From the NCBI RefSeq assembly GCF_023656415.1, contig NZ_JAMOIL010000028.1, positions 1-62,688 of the forward strand: a stretch of 62,688 nt of DNA. Reading direction: 5' to 3'. Positions 44,625 to 55,928 of this stretch are shown here, in pieces (position 1 is the first letter of the stretch; every line of letters starts with the position of its first letter). The position numbers and the translations under genes were made by a program. The notes below the pieces were generated by a model. It had not been told where the DNA came from, ran no database searches, and saw nothing but the letters and a program-made list of their open reading frames with translations. Source of the stretch: Nocardioides bruguierae. Lineage in GTDB: Bacteria > Actinomycetota > Actinomycetes > Propionibacteriales > Nocardioidaceae.

Positions 44625-45862
44625 CCGAGACCAACGAGCCGACCACGGACGCCACCGGCGGCGCCAGCTTCGCCGACCTGGCCGGCCAGGAGCACCAGCC
44701 GCCGCGGCTCGACCCCGACGCCCCGCCCGTGCTGACCGTGGACAACCTGCGCATGTGGTTCCCGGTGAAGTCCTCCGGCGTCGTCTCCCGCACCGTCGGG
44801 CACGTGCAGGCCGTGGACGGCGTGTCCTTCGAGGTCCCCAAGGGTGGCGCCCTGGGCCTGGTGGGGGAGTCCGGCTGCGGCAAGTCGACCACCGGCCGGC
44901 TGATCACCCGCCTGTACAAGCCCACCTCGGGCTCGATGTACTTCGGCGAGAACCGGCAGGACATCGCCGCCATGTCGAACCGGCAGCTCAAGCCGCTGCG
45001 TCGCGACGTGCAGATGATCTTCCAGGACCCCTACACCTCGCTGAACCCCCGCCACACCGTGGGCGCGATCGTGGGTGCCCCGCTCGAGGTCCACAACGTG
45101 GTGCCGAAGAAGCAGGTGCTCAAGCGGGTCCAGGAGCTCCTCGAGGTGGTGGGCCTCAACCCGGAGCACTACAACCGGTACCCCAACGAGTTCTCCGGCG
45201 GTCAGCGCCAGCGCATCGGCATCGCCCGTGCCCTCACGCTGAACCCGAAGCTCCTCGTCGCCGACGAGCCGGTCTCGGCGCTCGACGTCTCCATCCAGGC
45301 CCAGGTGATCAACCTCCTGCAGGACCTGCAGAAGGAGTTCGACATCGCCTTCCTGTTCATCGCCCACGACCTCGCGGTCGTGCGCCACTTCTGCCCCGAG
45401 GTGGCCGTGATGTACCTGGGCAAGATCGTCGAGATCGCCGACCGGGACACGCTCTACAAGAGCAGCCACCACCCGTACACGCAGGCCCTGCTCTCCGCCG
45501 TGCCGGACATCAAGCAGGCCGCGGTGGGCGGTCGTCGTGAGCGCATCCGCCTCGAGGGCGACGTGCCGAGCCCGATCAACCCGCCGTCCGGCTGCCGGTT
45601 CCGCACCCGCTGCCCGATCGCGAAGGAGATCTGCGCCAAGGTCGAGCCGCCGCTGATGCAGATCGGCCCGCGGCACAAGGTGGCCTGCCACTTCCCGGCC
45701 GAGCTGGGCAAGGCGCCGCAGCACCCCGTCACCGCCGGCCTGCTGGGCGTCGACTCCCAGGGCAGCCCCGACGCCGGCGTGACGCCGACCGCGATCGCCG
45801 AGGGCCCCGGCTACGAGAAGCAGTGGTTCGACCTCCAGCGCCGGGAGATGGTGTCCGCCTGA
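44621..45862 (+). CDS. ABC transporter ATPase, DppF/OppF type
   Basis: A 413-residue ATPase with Walker A GESGCGKST, signature FSGGQRQR, Walker B LLVADEPVSALD and H-loop IAHDLAVV. The C-terminus holds another four-Cys set (SGCRFRTRC, EIC, VAC). An acidic N-terminal extension of about 40 residues precedes the ABC domain. The ATG overlaps the stop of the partner ATPase. Confidence 0.9.
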   Translation: MTETNEPTTDATGGASFADLAGQEHQPPRLDPDAPPVLTVDNLRMWFPVKSSGVVSRTVGHVQAVDGVSFEVPKGGALGLVGESGCGKSTTGRLITRLYKPTSGSMYFGENRQDIAAMSNRQLKPLRRDVQMIFQDPYTSLNPRHTVGAIVGAPLEVHNVVPKKQVLKRVQELLEVVGLNPEHYNRYPNEFSGGQRQRIGIARALTLNPKLLVADEPVSALDVSIQAQVINLLQDLQKEFDIAFLFIAHDLAVVRHFCPEVAVMYLGKIVEIADRDTLYKSSHHPYTQALLSAVPDIKQAAVGGRRERIRLEGDVPSPINPPSGCRFRTRCPIAKEICAKVEPPLMQIGPRHKVACHFPAELGKAPQHPVTAGLLGVDSQGSPDAGVTPTAIAEGPGYEKQWFDLQRREMVSA

Positions 45863-45873
45863 CCCCGCCACCC

Positions 45874-47244
45874 ATGGCCGACAGCGGGGACGGCGGTCTC
45901 TTCGACGTCCCAGGAGCCGCCCCCGTCACCGGGGGCGGCTCGCTGTCCGTCAACACCAGTGCCTCCGCACCGCTCGCCGTGCGGATGCGTCCGCGCACCC
46001 TGGACGAGCTGGTGGGGCAGCCGCAGCTGCGCGAGCCGGGCTCCCCGCTGCGCCAGCTGATCGAGGACCAGCGCTCGCTCTCGCTCCTGCTGTGGGGCCC
46101 GCCCGGCACGGGCAAGACGACGATCGCCTCGATCGTCTCCCAGCAGACGTCACGCACCTTCGTCGAGGTCTCGGCCGTGACGGCCGGGGTCAAGGAGGTG
46201 CGGGCCGCGATCGACGGGGCGCGGGCCACGCTGGTGCGCGGGGGCACGGAGACGGTGCTCTTCGTCGACGAGGTGCACCGGTTCTCCAAGGCCCAGCAGG
46301 ACGCGCTGCTGCCCGGCGTCGAGAACCGCTGGGTCACGCTGGTGGCCGCCACCACCGAGAACCCCTTCTTCTCGGTGATCTCCCCGTTGCTCTCCCGCAG
46401 CCTCCTGCTCAAGCTCCAGTCGCTCTCCGACGACGACGTGCGCCGCGTCGTGGACCAGGCGCTGGTCGACGAGCGCGGCCTGGCGGGGGAGTTCACCCTC
46501 GCCGAGGACGCGGCGGACCACCTCGTCCGCCTGGCCGGCGGGGACGCCCGCCGCTCGCTGACCTACCTGGAGGCGGCGGCCGGCGCCGCGGCCGGCCGAG
46601 GCGTCACCTCGATCGACCTCGAGGCCGCCGAGTCGGCCGTCGACACCGCCGCGGTGCGCTACGACCGGCAGGGTGACCAGCACTACGACGTCATCTCGGC
46701 CTTCATCAAGTCCATCCGCGGCTCCGACCCCGACGCCGCCCTGCACTACCTGGCCCGGATGATCGAGGCGGGGGAGGACCCCCGCTTCATCGCCCGACGG
46801 CTGGTGGTGCACGCCAGCGAGGACATCGGCCTCGCCGACCCGACGGCCCTCCAGGCGGCCGTGGCCGCGGCCCAGGCCGTGCAGCTGATCGGCATGCCCG
46901 AGGCGCGCATCAACCTGGCCCAGGCGACCGTCCACCTCGCGATGGCGCCCAAGTCCAACGCCGTCATCGTCGGGATCGACGCCGCGCTCGCCGACGTGCG
47001 GGCGGGCAAGATCGGTCAGGTGCCGCCCCACCTGCGCGACGCCCACTACGGCGGCGCGAAGGACCTGGGCCACGGCAAGGGCTACGCCTACCCGCACGAC
47101 GAGCCCTACGGGATCGCCGCCCAGCAGTACCTCCCCGACGTGCTGGGGGACACGCGGTACTACCAGCCCAAGGAGATCGGGGCCGAGGCCGGCGTCAAGG
47201 AGCGCTGGGAACGCGTGCGGCGGATCATCCGGGGCAAGCGGTGA
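45874..47244 (+). CDS. rarA: Replication-associated recombination protein A (RarA/MgsA)
   Basis: A 456-residue AAA+ ATPase related to clamp loaders and RuvB: Walker A WGPPGTGKTT (Lys81), Walker B LFVDEVHRF, ATTENPFFSVISPLLSR sensor region, and the C-terminal tetramerisation domain with HYGGAKDLGHGKGYAYPHD. It acts at stalled replication forks. The ATG has no ribosome site and lies 11 bp after the ATPase stop, so it is probably coupled or has a promoter inside that gene. Confidence 0.93.
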   Translation: MADSGDGGLFDVPGAAPVTGGGSLSVNTSASAPLAVRMRPRTLDELVGQPQLREPGSPLRQLIEDQRSLSLLLWGPPGTGKTTIASIVSQQTSRTFVEVSAVTAGVKEVRAAIDGARATLVRGGTETVLFVDEVHRFSKAQQDALLPGVENRWVTLVAATTENPFFSVISPLLSRSLLLKLQSLSDDDVRRVVDQALVDERGLAGEFTLAEDAADHLVRLAGGDARRSLTYLEAAAGAAAGRGVTSIDLEAAESAVDTAAVRYDRQGDQHYDVISAFIKSIRGSDPDAALHYLARMIEAGEDPRFIARRLVVHASEDIGLADPTALQAAVAAAQAVQLIGMPEARINLAQATVHLAMAPKSNAVIVGIDAALADVRAGKIGQVPPHLRDAHYGGAKDLGHGKGYAYPHDEPYGIAAQQYLPDVLGDTRYYQPKEIGAEAGVKERWERVRRIIRGKR

Positions 47245-47280
47245 CCTCCGGGCGCGGGTCGGGGCCCCGGGTTCGACGGG

Positions 47281-47286
47281 TAGGCT
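47281..47286 (+). promoter_or_regulatory. -10 box of a leaderless transcript before the 47294 gene (TAGGCT)
   Basis: TAGGCT lies 7 nt before the ATG at 47294; there is no Shine-Dalgarno site. It would drive the two small genes and alaS. Confidence 0.45.
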
Positions 47287-47293
47287 CCCGCCC

Positions 47294-47815
47294 ATGACCG
47301 GCGAGTGGGGTGTGCCTGCGTGGGCGGCCGTGGCCGTCCTCGTGCTGCTCGCGCTGCTCGCCGCCGCCGTCGTCGTCCTGGACGCCGGCCTCCGCCGCGT
47401 CCGGCGCGAGGCCGCCTCCGAGGCAGCGGTGCTGCGGGAGCGGCTCAGCGCCCTGGAGCGCACGGCCCGGCCGACGGCCACGCCCAGCCGGCCGGCCGAG
47501 GAGTTCGTGATCACCGAGCTCGGGTCGGAGCCCGGTCACGCCCGGCCTGCCGGCGCCGCCGCGGACGAGGCGCCGACCGTGCCCGCCCCGCTCTTCGCCG
47601 ACCTCGTGCTGCGCGAGACCACCGTCCAGGCGGGCGCGCTGCTCGCCGGCGTGCGCCGCGCGCTCGACCCCGAGACGCGGGCGCGGGTGCGAGTGGCGAT
47701 GCGGCAGGAGCTGCGCCGCTCCCGCAAGCAGCGCCGCGTCGAGACCCGGCTCGCCCGACGGGCCTGGGCAGCCCGGCAGCGGCAGCAGCCGGACGCGGCG
47801 GAGCGCGTCGCATGA
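47294..47815 (+). CDS. Membrane-anchored hypothetical protein between rarA and alaS
   Basis: A 173-residue protein with one N-terminal membrane helix (about 8-30), a short coiled coil (REAASEAAVLRERLSALERT), a Pro/Ala-rich linker and a basic, Arg-rich C-terminal helix. Topology suggests the bulk is cytoplasmic. I do not recognise a family; small membrane proteins at this site are common in actinobacteria. The stop overlaps the next ATG (ATGA). Confidence 0.7.
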   Translation: MTGEWGVPAWAAVAVLVLLALLAAAVVVLDAGLRRVRREAASEAAVLRERLSALERTARPTATPSRPAEEFVITELGSEPGHARPAGAAADEAPTVPAPLFADLVLRETTVQAGALLAGVRRALDPETRARVRVAMRQELRRSRKQRRVETRLARRAWAARQRQQPDAAERVA

Positions 47816-48137
47816 GCCGCGGCCTCTGGTTCGTCGCCGGGGCCGGAGCGGGGATGTGGGCGATGGTGCGCGCACGCCGCGCGGCCGAGGCGCTCACGGC
47901 CGACGGGCTCCGCGACCGGCTCTCCGCCCTGTCCGTCGGCGCCCGGATGGTCCGCGACGAGGTCGCCCAGGGCCGCGCCGACGCCGAAACCGATTTGCGC
48001 GAGCGGCTCGGCATGTCGCCAGATGGACCGCGAGCCCTGCCCGTAGCAGGGGACCAGCCCACGAGCAGCAGTACCCAGACCAGCCAGGTCGAGCAGGCCG
48101 CCCCGCGGCCGATCGAGAACGAGAGAGGCACCGACTG

Positions 48138-48138
<1 letters not shown>
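47812..48138 (+). CDS. Small membrane-anchored protein upstream of alaS (DUF6167-like)
   Basis: A 108-residue protein starting MSRGLWFVAGAGAGMWAMVRA, a short hydrophobic Gly/Ala helix, then an amphipathic helical part and a Ser/Gln-rich tail. It resembles small proteins (DUF6167) found just before alaS in streptomycetes and relatives. Function unknown. It overlaps its upstream neighbour (ATGA) and alaS (TGATG). Confidence 0.7.
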
Positions 48139-50813
<2,675 letters not shown>

Positions 50814-50828
50814 GGCGGGGCGGTCAGC

Positions 50829-51302
50829 GTGCGGCACGGGGTCCGGTTGGGCGTCGACCCGGGGGACGCCCGGATCGGCGTCGCCCGCAGCGACCCGTCC
50901 GGGTTCCTGGCCACGCCCGTCGAGACGGTGAAGCGGGGCAAGGGTGACCTGTCCCGCCTCCGCCGCATCGGCGGGGACATCCAGGCCGAGTCCGAGCTCG
51001 TCGAGGTCGTGGTCGGGCTGCCCCGCTCGCTGGCCGGAGGTGAGGGGCCCGCGGCCACCAAGGTGCGCGAGTTCGCCGCACAGCTGGCGGCCAGGTTCGC
51101 GCCCGTTCCGGTCCGCCTCGTCGACGAACGGCTCAGCACCGTGGCCGCGGAGGCTATCCTTCGCGGCCAGGGGCGCAAGGGCAGCAAGCGCCGCGAGGTC
51201 GTCGACCAGGCGGCCGCAGTCGTCATCCTTCAGCACGCGCTCGACACCGAGCGCGCCACCGGCACGCCGCCGGGCGAGATCGTCGAGGAGCCCGCACGAT
51301 GA
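50829..51302 (+). CDS. ruvX: Putative pre-16S rRNA nuclease / Holliday junction resolvase-like YqgF
   Basis: A 157-residue RNase H-fold protein with the RLGVDPGDARIGVARSD motif (first catalytic Asp), VVGLPRSLAGGEG and LVDERLSTVAAE, ending with DQAAAVVILQ. In E. coli YqgF matures 16S rRNA. Standard place between alaS and mltG. GTG start; the stop overlaps the mltG ATG. Confidence 0.92.
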   Translation: MRHGVRLGVDPGDARIGVARSDPSGFLATPVETVKRGKGDLSRLRRIGGDIQAESELVEVVVGLPRSLAGGEGPAATKVREFAAQLAARFAPVPVRLVDERLSTVAAEAILRGQGRKGSKRREVVDQAAAVVILQHALDTERATGTPPGEIVEEPAR

Positions 51303-52528
51303 GTGACCACGACCGCGACCCCGCCGTCGGCCCCGAGCCGACGGGCGGTGCGATCGGCGGCCTGTTCTCCGAGCCCGCCGAGGAGCCCACCGAGGAGCGC
51401 ACGGGGCAGTCCGAGGCAGCCCCCGCCGCCTCGGCCTACGACCCCGGAGGTCGTCGACGTCGGCGCAAGAGCCGGCTGCCCGGCTACCTCGCCGTCATCG
51501 TCGTCCTCGCCCTCGTGGGCGTCGGCGGCTACTACGGCGTGCAGAAGGGCACCGAGTTCCTCCGCTCCCTGACCTACACGCCCGAGGACTACGACGGCCC
51601 CGGCCGCGGCCGGGTCCTGGTCGAGGTCGGCGAGGGCGAGACGGCCACCGACATCTGCCGCGTCCTCGCGGACGAGGACGTCGTCGCCTCCGTCGACGCC
51701 TGCATCGCCGCCGCGAACGTCAACGAGGACGCCGCAGGCATCCAGGTCGGCTACTACGAGCTGGCCAAGCAGATGAGCGCCGCCGACGCGATCGACGTGC
51801 TCGTCGACCCGGCCAACCTCGTCGGCAGCACGGTGACCATCCCCGAGGGCTCCCGCGTCCGCGACATCGTCAAGGCGGTGGCCTCCAACAGCAACTTCAC
51901 CCGCAAGCAGCTGAACCGACTGCTCGCCAGCCCGCAGAAGATCGGTCTCCCGGCCGAGGCCGACGGCAACCCCGAGGGCTACCTCTTCCCGGCGACCTAC
52001 ACGATCACGCCGGACACCACCGCCAAGAGCCTGGTCACCGACATGGTCGCGCAGACGACCGCGGTCGAGCAGGAGCTGGGCATCGCGGCGAAGGCCGAAG
52101 CCCTGGGCCTGACCCCGCACGAGATCATCACCGTCGCGAGCATCCTCGAGTACGAGGCCAACAACAAGGGCGACTACGCCAAGGTCGCCACCGTCATCTA
52201 CAACCGCCTCGACCTCGGCATGGCGCTGCAGATGGACTCCACGGTCTCCTACGTCAGCGGTCGCGAGGGCGACGTGTGGACCACGGCCGAGGAGCGGGAG
52301 GACGACTCCCTCTACAACACCTACAAGTACTCCGGCCTGCCGCCGGGCCCGATCGGCTCGCCCGGTCGCGTCAGCATGCGCGCGGCGCTGAACCCGAAGG
52401 AGGGCGACTGGCTGTACTTCGTCCCCGACTTCGAGACGGGCAAGACGCTGTTCGCCGCCACCTACTCCGAGCACCTCGCCAACGTGGCGAAGGCCAAGGA
52501 GTACTGCCAGAGCAGCGACGCCTGCTGA
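51299..52528 (+). CDS. mltG: Endolytic murein transglycosylase MltG
   Basis: A 409-residue single-pass membrane protein: a cytoplasmic N-terminus with a basic patch (GGRRRRRKSRL), helix at 62-80, a LysM-like region and the YceG domain. The catalytic glutamate is Glu284 in ASILEYEA. The loop after it contains MQMDSTVSY and GLPPGPIGSPG. It cuts nascent peptidoglycan glycan strands. ATGA overlap with ruvX; aroE follows after 10 bp. Confidence 0.94.
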   Translation: MSDHDRDPAVGPEPTGGAIGGLFSEPAEEPTEERTGQSEAAPAASAYDPGGRRRRRKSRLPGYLAVIVVLALVGVGGYYGVQKGTEFLRSLTYTPEDYDGPGRGRVLVEVGEGETATDICRVLADEDVVASVDACIAAANVNEDAAGIQVGYYELAKQMSAADAIDVLVDPANLVGSTVTIPEGSRVRDIVKAVASNSNFTRKQLNRLLASPQKIGLPAEADGNPEGYLFPATYTITPDTTAKSLVTDMVAQTTAVEQELGIAAKAEALGLTPHEIITVASILEYEANNKGDYAKVATVIYNRLDLGMALQMDSTVSYVSGREGDVWTTAEEREDDSLYNTYKYSGLPPGPIGSPGRVSMRAALNPKEGDWLYFVPDFETGKTLFAATYSEHLANVAKAKEYCQSSDAC

Positions 52529-52538
52529 TGGCGGGTCG

Positions 52539-53408
52539 ATGACACCGGCCGCCGGTCGCGAGCGTGGCCGGGCCCTCGTCATCGGGGACCCGGTCGCGCA
52601 CTCGCTCTCGCCGGTGCTGCACCGCGCCGGCTACGAGGCGGCCGGGCTGAGCGGCTGGGGCTACGAGCACCAGCAGGTGCCCGAGGGCGCGCTGGCCGCG
52701 TTCCTCGACTCCCTGCCCGAGGACGTGCGCGGGCTGTCGGTCACCATGCCGCTCAAGCGGGAGCTGCTGGGCCTGGCCCGGGAGCGTGGTTGGGGCGTCA
52801 GCCCGCACGCCGAGGCCGCCTCCGGGGCCAACACCTGGGTGCGCGACCCCGCCGCGCCGGGCGGGGCGCGCGTGGACAACACCGACCTGCCCGGCGCCGC
52901 CGCGGCCGTGCGCGAGCGGTGGAGCGGCGCCGTCGAGCGCGTCGCGGTGCTCGGCGGCGGTGCGACGGCGGCGTCGGTGGCGCTGGCCCTGACGGACCTC
53001 GGCGCCCGGGCGATCAGCTTCCTGGTGCGCTCCCCGGAGCGGGCCCGGGCCACGGTCGACGCGGTGACCGCGTACGCGCCCGGGGTAGGTGTCGACGCGG
53101 TGGACCTGACGACCGGCGTGCCGGCCGACGTCCTGGTCTCGACGGTGCCGGCCGACGCGCAGGACGCCCGCCAGTGCGCGCGTGCCGAGGCCCCGGTGGT
53201 CTTCGAGGTCGTCTACGACCCGTGGCCCACGCCCCTGGCCGCGGCCGCCCTCGCGCAGGGCAGCGTGCTGGTGACCGGGCTGGACCTGCTGGTGCACCAG
53301 GCGGTGCTCCAGTTCGAGCAGTTCACGGGCGTGCCGGGCCCGCTCGCCGCGATGCGCGCGGCGGGCGAGGCCGCCGTGGCGGCGCGTCGGGACGACGGCG
53401 CTCGCTGA
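52539..53408 (+). CDS. aroE: Shikimate dehydrogenase
   Basis: A 289-residue enzyme reducing 3-dehydroshikimate to shikimate with NADPH. Shikimate-binding SLSP (22-25), catalytic Lys73 in SVTMPLK and Asp116 in NTD are present, with nucleotide-binding GGGATAAS. It is the first of a shikimate group (aroE, aroC, aroK, aroB, aroQ) interrupted only by the A24 peptidase gene. Confidence 0.92.
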   Translation: MTPAAGRERGRALVIGDPVAHSLSPVLHRAGYEAAGLSGWGYEHQQVPEGALAAFLDSLPEDVRGLSVTMPLKRELLGLARERGWGVSPHAEAASGANTWVRDPAAPGGARVDNTDLPGAAAAVRERWSGAVERVAVLGGGATAASVALALTDLGARAISFLVRSPERARATVDAVTAYAPGVGVDAVDLTTGVPADVLVSTVPADAQDARQCARAEAPVVFEVVYDPWPTPLAAAALAQGSVLVTGLDLLVHQAVLQFEQFTGVPGPLAAMRAAGEAAVAARRDDGAR

Positions 53409-53427
53409 GCAGGGAAGACTGGACGTC

Positions 53428-54132
53428 GTGGATGCCGACCCGCTGATCACCGCCCTCGTGGCGGCGCTGGTGGTCGGCGTGCTGGGCGCGTGCGCGCCGG
53501 CCGTGGTGCGGCGCCTGCCGGCGCCGGCGGGGGAGCCGCACCCCGACGACCCGCCGCGTCCCTCCTGGTCCGAGCTGGCCTCGGGCCGGTGGCTTGCCGT
53601 CGGCTGCGGGCTCGCCGCCGCGGCCGCCGCCGCACTGCTCACCCTGGCGCTGGGCGCCGGGTGGTGGCTCGCGTGGCTGCTGCCCGTCGTCCCGGTGGCC
53701 ACCTGGCTGGCCGTGATCGACGCGCGGACCCGCCTGCTGCCCCGGGTGCTGGTGCTCCCCGCCACCGGCGTCGTGCTCGTCGTGGCGCTGCTGGAGTGGC
53801 TGGTCGCCGGGCACGGACGCACGGTCCTGGTCGCCGTCCTGCTCGCGCTCGCGGCCCGCAGCGTCTTCTGGGTGCTGTGGCGGGTCAACGCCTCCGGCCT
53901 CGGCTTCGGCGACGTCCGGCTCGCGCTGCTCCTCGGCCTGCCGCTGGCCCGGCTGGGCCCCGGCGAGCTGGTGCTGGGGCTGTGGCTGGGCTTCCTGCTC
54001 GTCGGCGCCGCCGGCCTGGGGCGGGTGGTGGCACGCCGCGACCGCTCGCTGCTGCGCAGCCACGTGCCCCTCGGGCCGGGCCTGATCGTCGGTGCCCTGC
54101 TCGGGGCGCTGCTCGGCGGTGCGCTGCTCTGA
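53428..54132 (+). CDS. A24-family prepilin peptidase-like membrane protease
   Basis: A 234-residue polytopic membrane protein with about seven hydrophobic segments and the two catalytic aspartates: Asp98 (VIDARTRLLP) and Asp162 in GFGDVRLA, the GxGD motif. It lacks the cysteine-bearing methylation domain of full-length PilD. It could process type IV or Tad pilins, but no pilin genes are in the window. This gene between aroE and aroC is a common actinobacterial arrangement. AAGACT 7 nt before the GTG may be a -10. Confidence 0.85.
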   Translation: MDADPLITALVAALVVGVLGACAPAVVRRLPAPAGEPHPDDPPRPSWSELASGRWLAVGCGLAAAAAAALLTLALGAGWWLAWLLPVVPVATWLAVIDARTRLLPRVLVLPATGVVLVVALLEWLVAGHGRTVLVAVLLALAARSVFWVLWRVNASGLGFGDVRLALLLGLPLARLGPGELVLGLWLGFLLVGAAGLGRVVARRDRSLLRSHVPLGPGLIVGALLGALLGGALL

Positions 54133-54198
54133 GGCCCGTCGGTCTCGCGCCGTGACGGTGCTGCGGGCGCCGTGTGACGAGCGTGAAACACTGACCCC

Positions 54199-55386
54199 AT
54201 GCTGCGTTGGCTCACTGCGGGGGAGTCCCACGGACCCGCCCTGGTCGCGATCCTCGAAGGTCTGCCCGCCCACGTCCAGGTGACGTCGGGCGACATCGCC
54301 GACTCGCTGGCCCGGCGCCGGCTCGGCCACGGCCGCGGTGCGCGGATGAAGTTCGAGCAGGACCAGGTGACCCTCACCGGCGGCGTCCGCCACGGCGAGA
54401 CGCTCGGCGGCCCCGTCGCCATCGAGGTCGGCAACACCGAGTGGCCCAAGTGGGAGCAGGTCATGTCGGCCGACCCGGTCGACGCCGAGATCCTCGACGG
54501 CCTCGCGCGCAACGCCAAGCTCACCCGGCCCCGCCCCGGTCACGCCGACCTGGTGGGCATGCAGAAGTACGGCTTCGACGAGGCCCGGCCGATCCTGGAG
54601 CGCGCCTCGGCCCGCGAGACCGCGGCGCGCGTGGCACTCGGCCGGGTGGCGTCCAACTTCCTCGAGCAGGCCTGCGGCATCCGCCTGCTCTCCCACGTCG
54701 TCGAGATCGCCGGGATCAAGGTCCCCGCGGGCACGGTGCCCCCGGACGCCTCCGAGGCCACCGTGGCGGCGCTCGACGCCGACCCGGTCCGCTGCTGGGA
54801 CGCCGACACCGCCAAGCTGATGACCGAGCGGATCGACCAGGGCCACTCCGACGGCGACACGCTCGGCGGCGTCGTCGAGGTCGTCGTCCACGACCTCCCG
54901 CCGGGGCTGGGCAGCCACGTCCACTGGGACCGTCGCCTCGACGCGAAGCTCGCCGGCGCCCTCATGGGCATCCAGGCGATCAAGGGCGTCGAGGTCGGTG
55001 ACGGCTTCGAGCTCGCCTCGACGCCGGGCTCGCAGGCCCACGACGAGATCGTGCCCACCGACGACGGGATCCGCCGCACCTCGGGCCGCTCCGGTGGCAC
55101 CGAGGGCGGCATGAGCACCGGCGAGGTGCTGCGCGTGCGTGCCGCGATGAAGCCCATCGCCACCGTGCCCCGGGCGCTGCGCACCGTCGACGTCGCCACC
55201 GGCGAGGAGGCCGTCGCGCACCACCAGCGCTCCGACGTCTGCGCCGTGCCGGCCGCCGGCATCGTCGCCGAGGCCATGGTCGCGCTGGTCATCGCCGACG
55301 CCGTCCTGGAGAAGTTCGGTGGCGACTCGGTGGCCGAGGTCGCGCGCAACGTCCGCTCGTACATGGAGACGCTGAACTACCGATGA
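54199..55386 (+). CDS. aroC: Chorismate synthase
   Basis: A 395-residue FMN-dependent enzyme converting EPSP to chorismate. Diagnostic segments: LRWLTAGESHGPALVAILEG at the start, RRRLGHGRGARMKFEQDQ, and RRTSGRSGGTEGGMSTGE. AACACT 6 nt before the ATG could be a leaderless -10; no ribosome site is seen. The stop overlaps the aroK ATG. Confidence 0.95.
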   Translation: MLRWLTAGESHGPALVAILEGLPAHVQVTSGDIADSLARRRLGHGRGARMKFEQDQVTLTGGVRHGETLGGPVAIEVGNTEWPKWEQVMSADPVDAEILDGLARNAKLTRPRPGHADLVGMQKYGFDEARPILERASARETAARVALGRVASNFLEQACGIRLLSHVVEIAGIKVPAGTVPPDASEATVAALDADPVRCWDADTAKLMTERIDQGHSDGDTLGGVVEVVVHDLPPGLGSHVHWDRRLDAKLAGALMGIQAIKGVEVGDGFELASTPGSQAHDEIVPTDDGIRRTSGRSGGTEGGMSTGEVLRVRAAMKPIATVPRALRTVDVATGEEAVAHHQRSDVCAVPAAGIVAEAMVALVIADAVLEKFGGDSVAEVARNVRSYMETLNYR

Positions 55387-55928
55387 GCCAGGACCCGGCG
55401 ATGAGCCAGCCGAGCGGCGGCCCGCGCGTGGTGCTCGTGGGCACCATGGGCGCCGGCAAGACCACGGTGGCCGGTCTGCTCGGTGAGCTCCTGGGCCTCA
55501 AGGTGCGCGACACCGACCTCGACATCGTCGCCGCGGAGGGTCGCGAGATCAGCGACATCTTCGTCGACGACGGCGAGGCGCACTTCCGCGCGCTGGAACG
55601 AGCAGCGGTCGCCTCGGCGCTGGCCGACCACCCCGGCGTCCTGGCCCTGGGCGGGGGAGCGGTGCTCGACCCCACCACCCGCGCCCTGCTCGCCGAGCAC
55701 CCCGTCGTCTTCCTCCGGGTCGGGCTCACCGACGCCGTGCGCCGCGTCGGCCTGGGCTCCTCGCGGCCGATGCTGCTCGGCAACGTCCGCGCCCGCGTCA
55801 AGCAGCTCATCGACGAGCGCACCCCCGTCTACGAGTCCGTCGCGCGGCACAGCGTCGACACCGACGGGCGCACCCCCGCCGAGGTGGCCGCCGAGGTCGC
55901 CGCGCTGCTGCAGGAGGCCCCGCGATGA
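55383..55928 (+). CDS. aroK: Shikimate kinase
   Basis: A 181-residue P-loop kinase with Walker A GTMGAGKTT (20-28), shikimate-binding Asp in DTDLDI, and LGGGAVLD. It phosphorylates shikimate at the 3-hydroxyl. ATGA overlaps with aroC before and aroB after. Confidence 0.93.
   Translation: MSQDPAMSQPSGGPRVVLVGTMGAGKTTVAGLLGELLGLKVRDTDLDIVAAEGREISDIFVDDGEAHFRALERAAVASALADHPGVLALGGGAVLDPTTRALLAEHPVVFLRVGLTDAVRRVGLGSSRPMLLGNVRARVKQLIDERTPVYESVARHSVDTDGRTPAEVAAEVAALLQEAPR

Noticed and set aside
47255..47290. GGTTCGA resembling a tRNA T-loop after rarA
   Set aside because: There is no room for an acceptor stem, D arm or anticodon arm between the rarA stop and the next gene.
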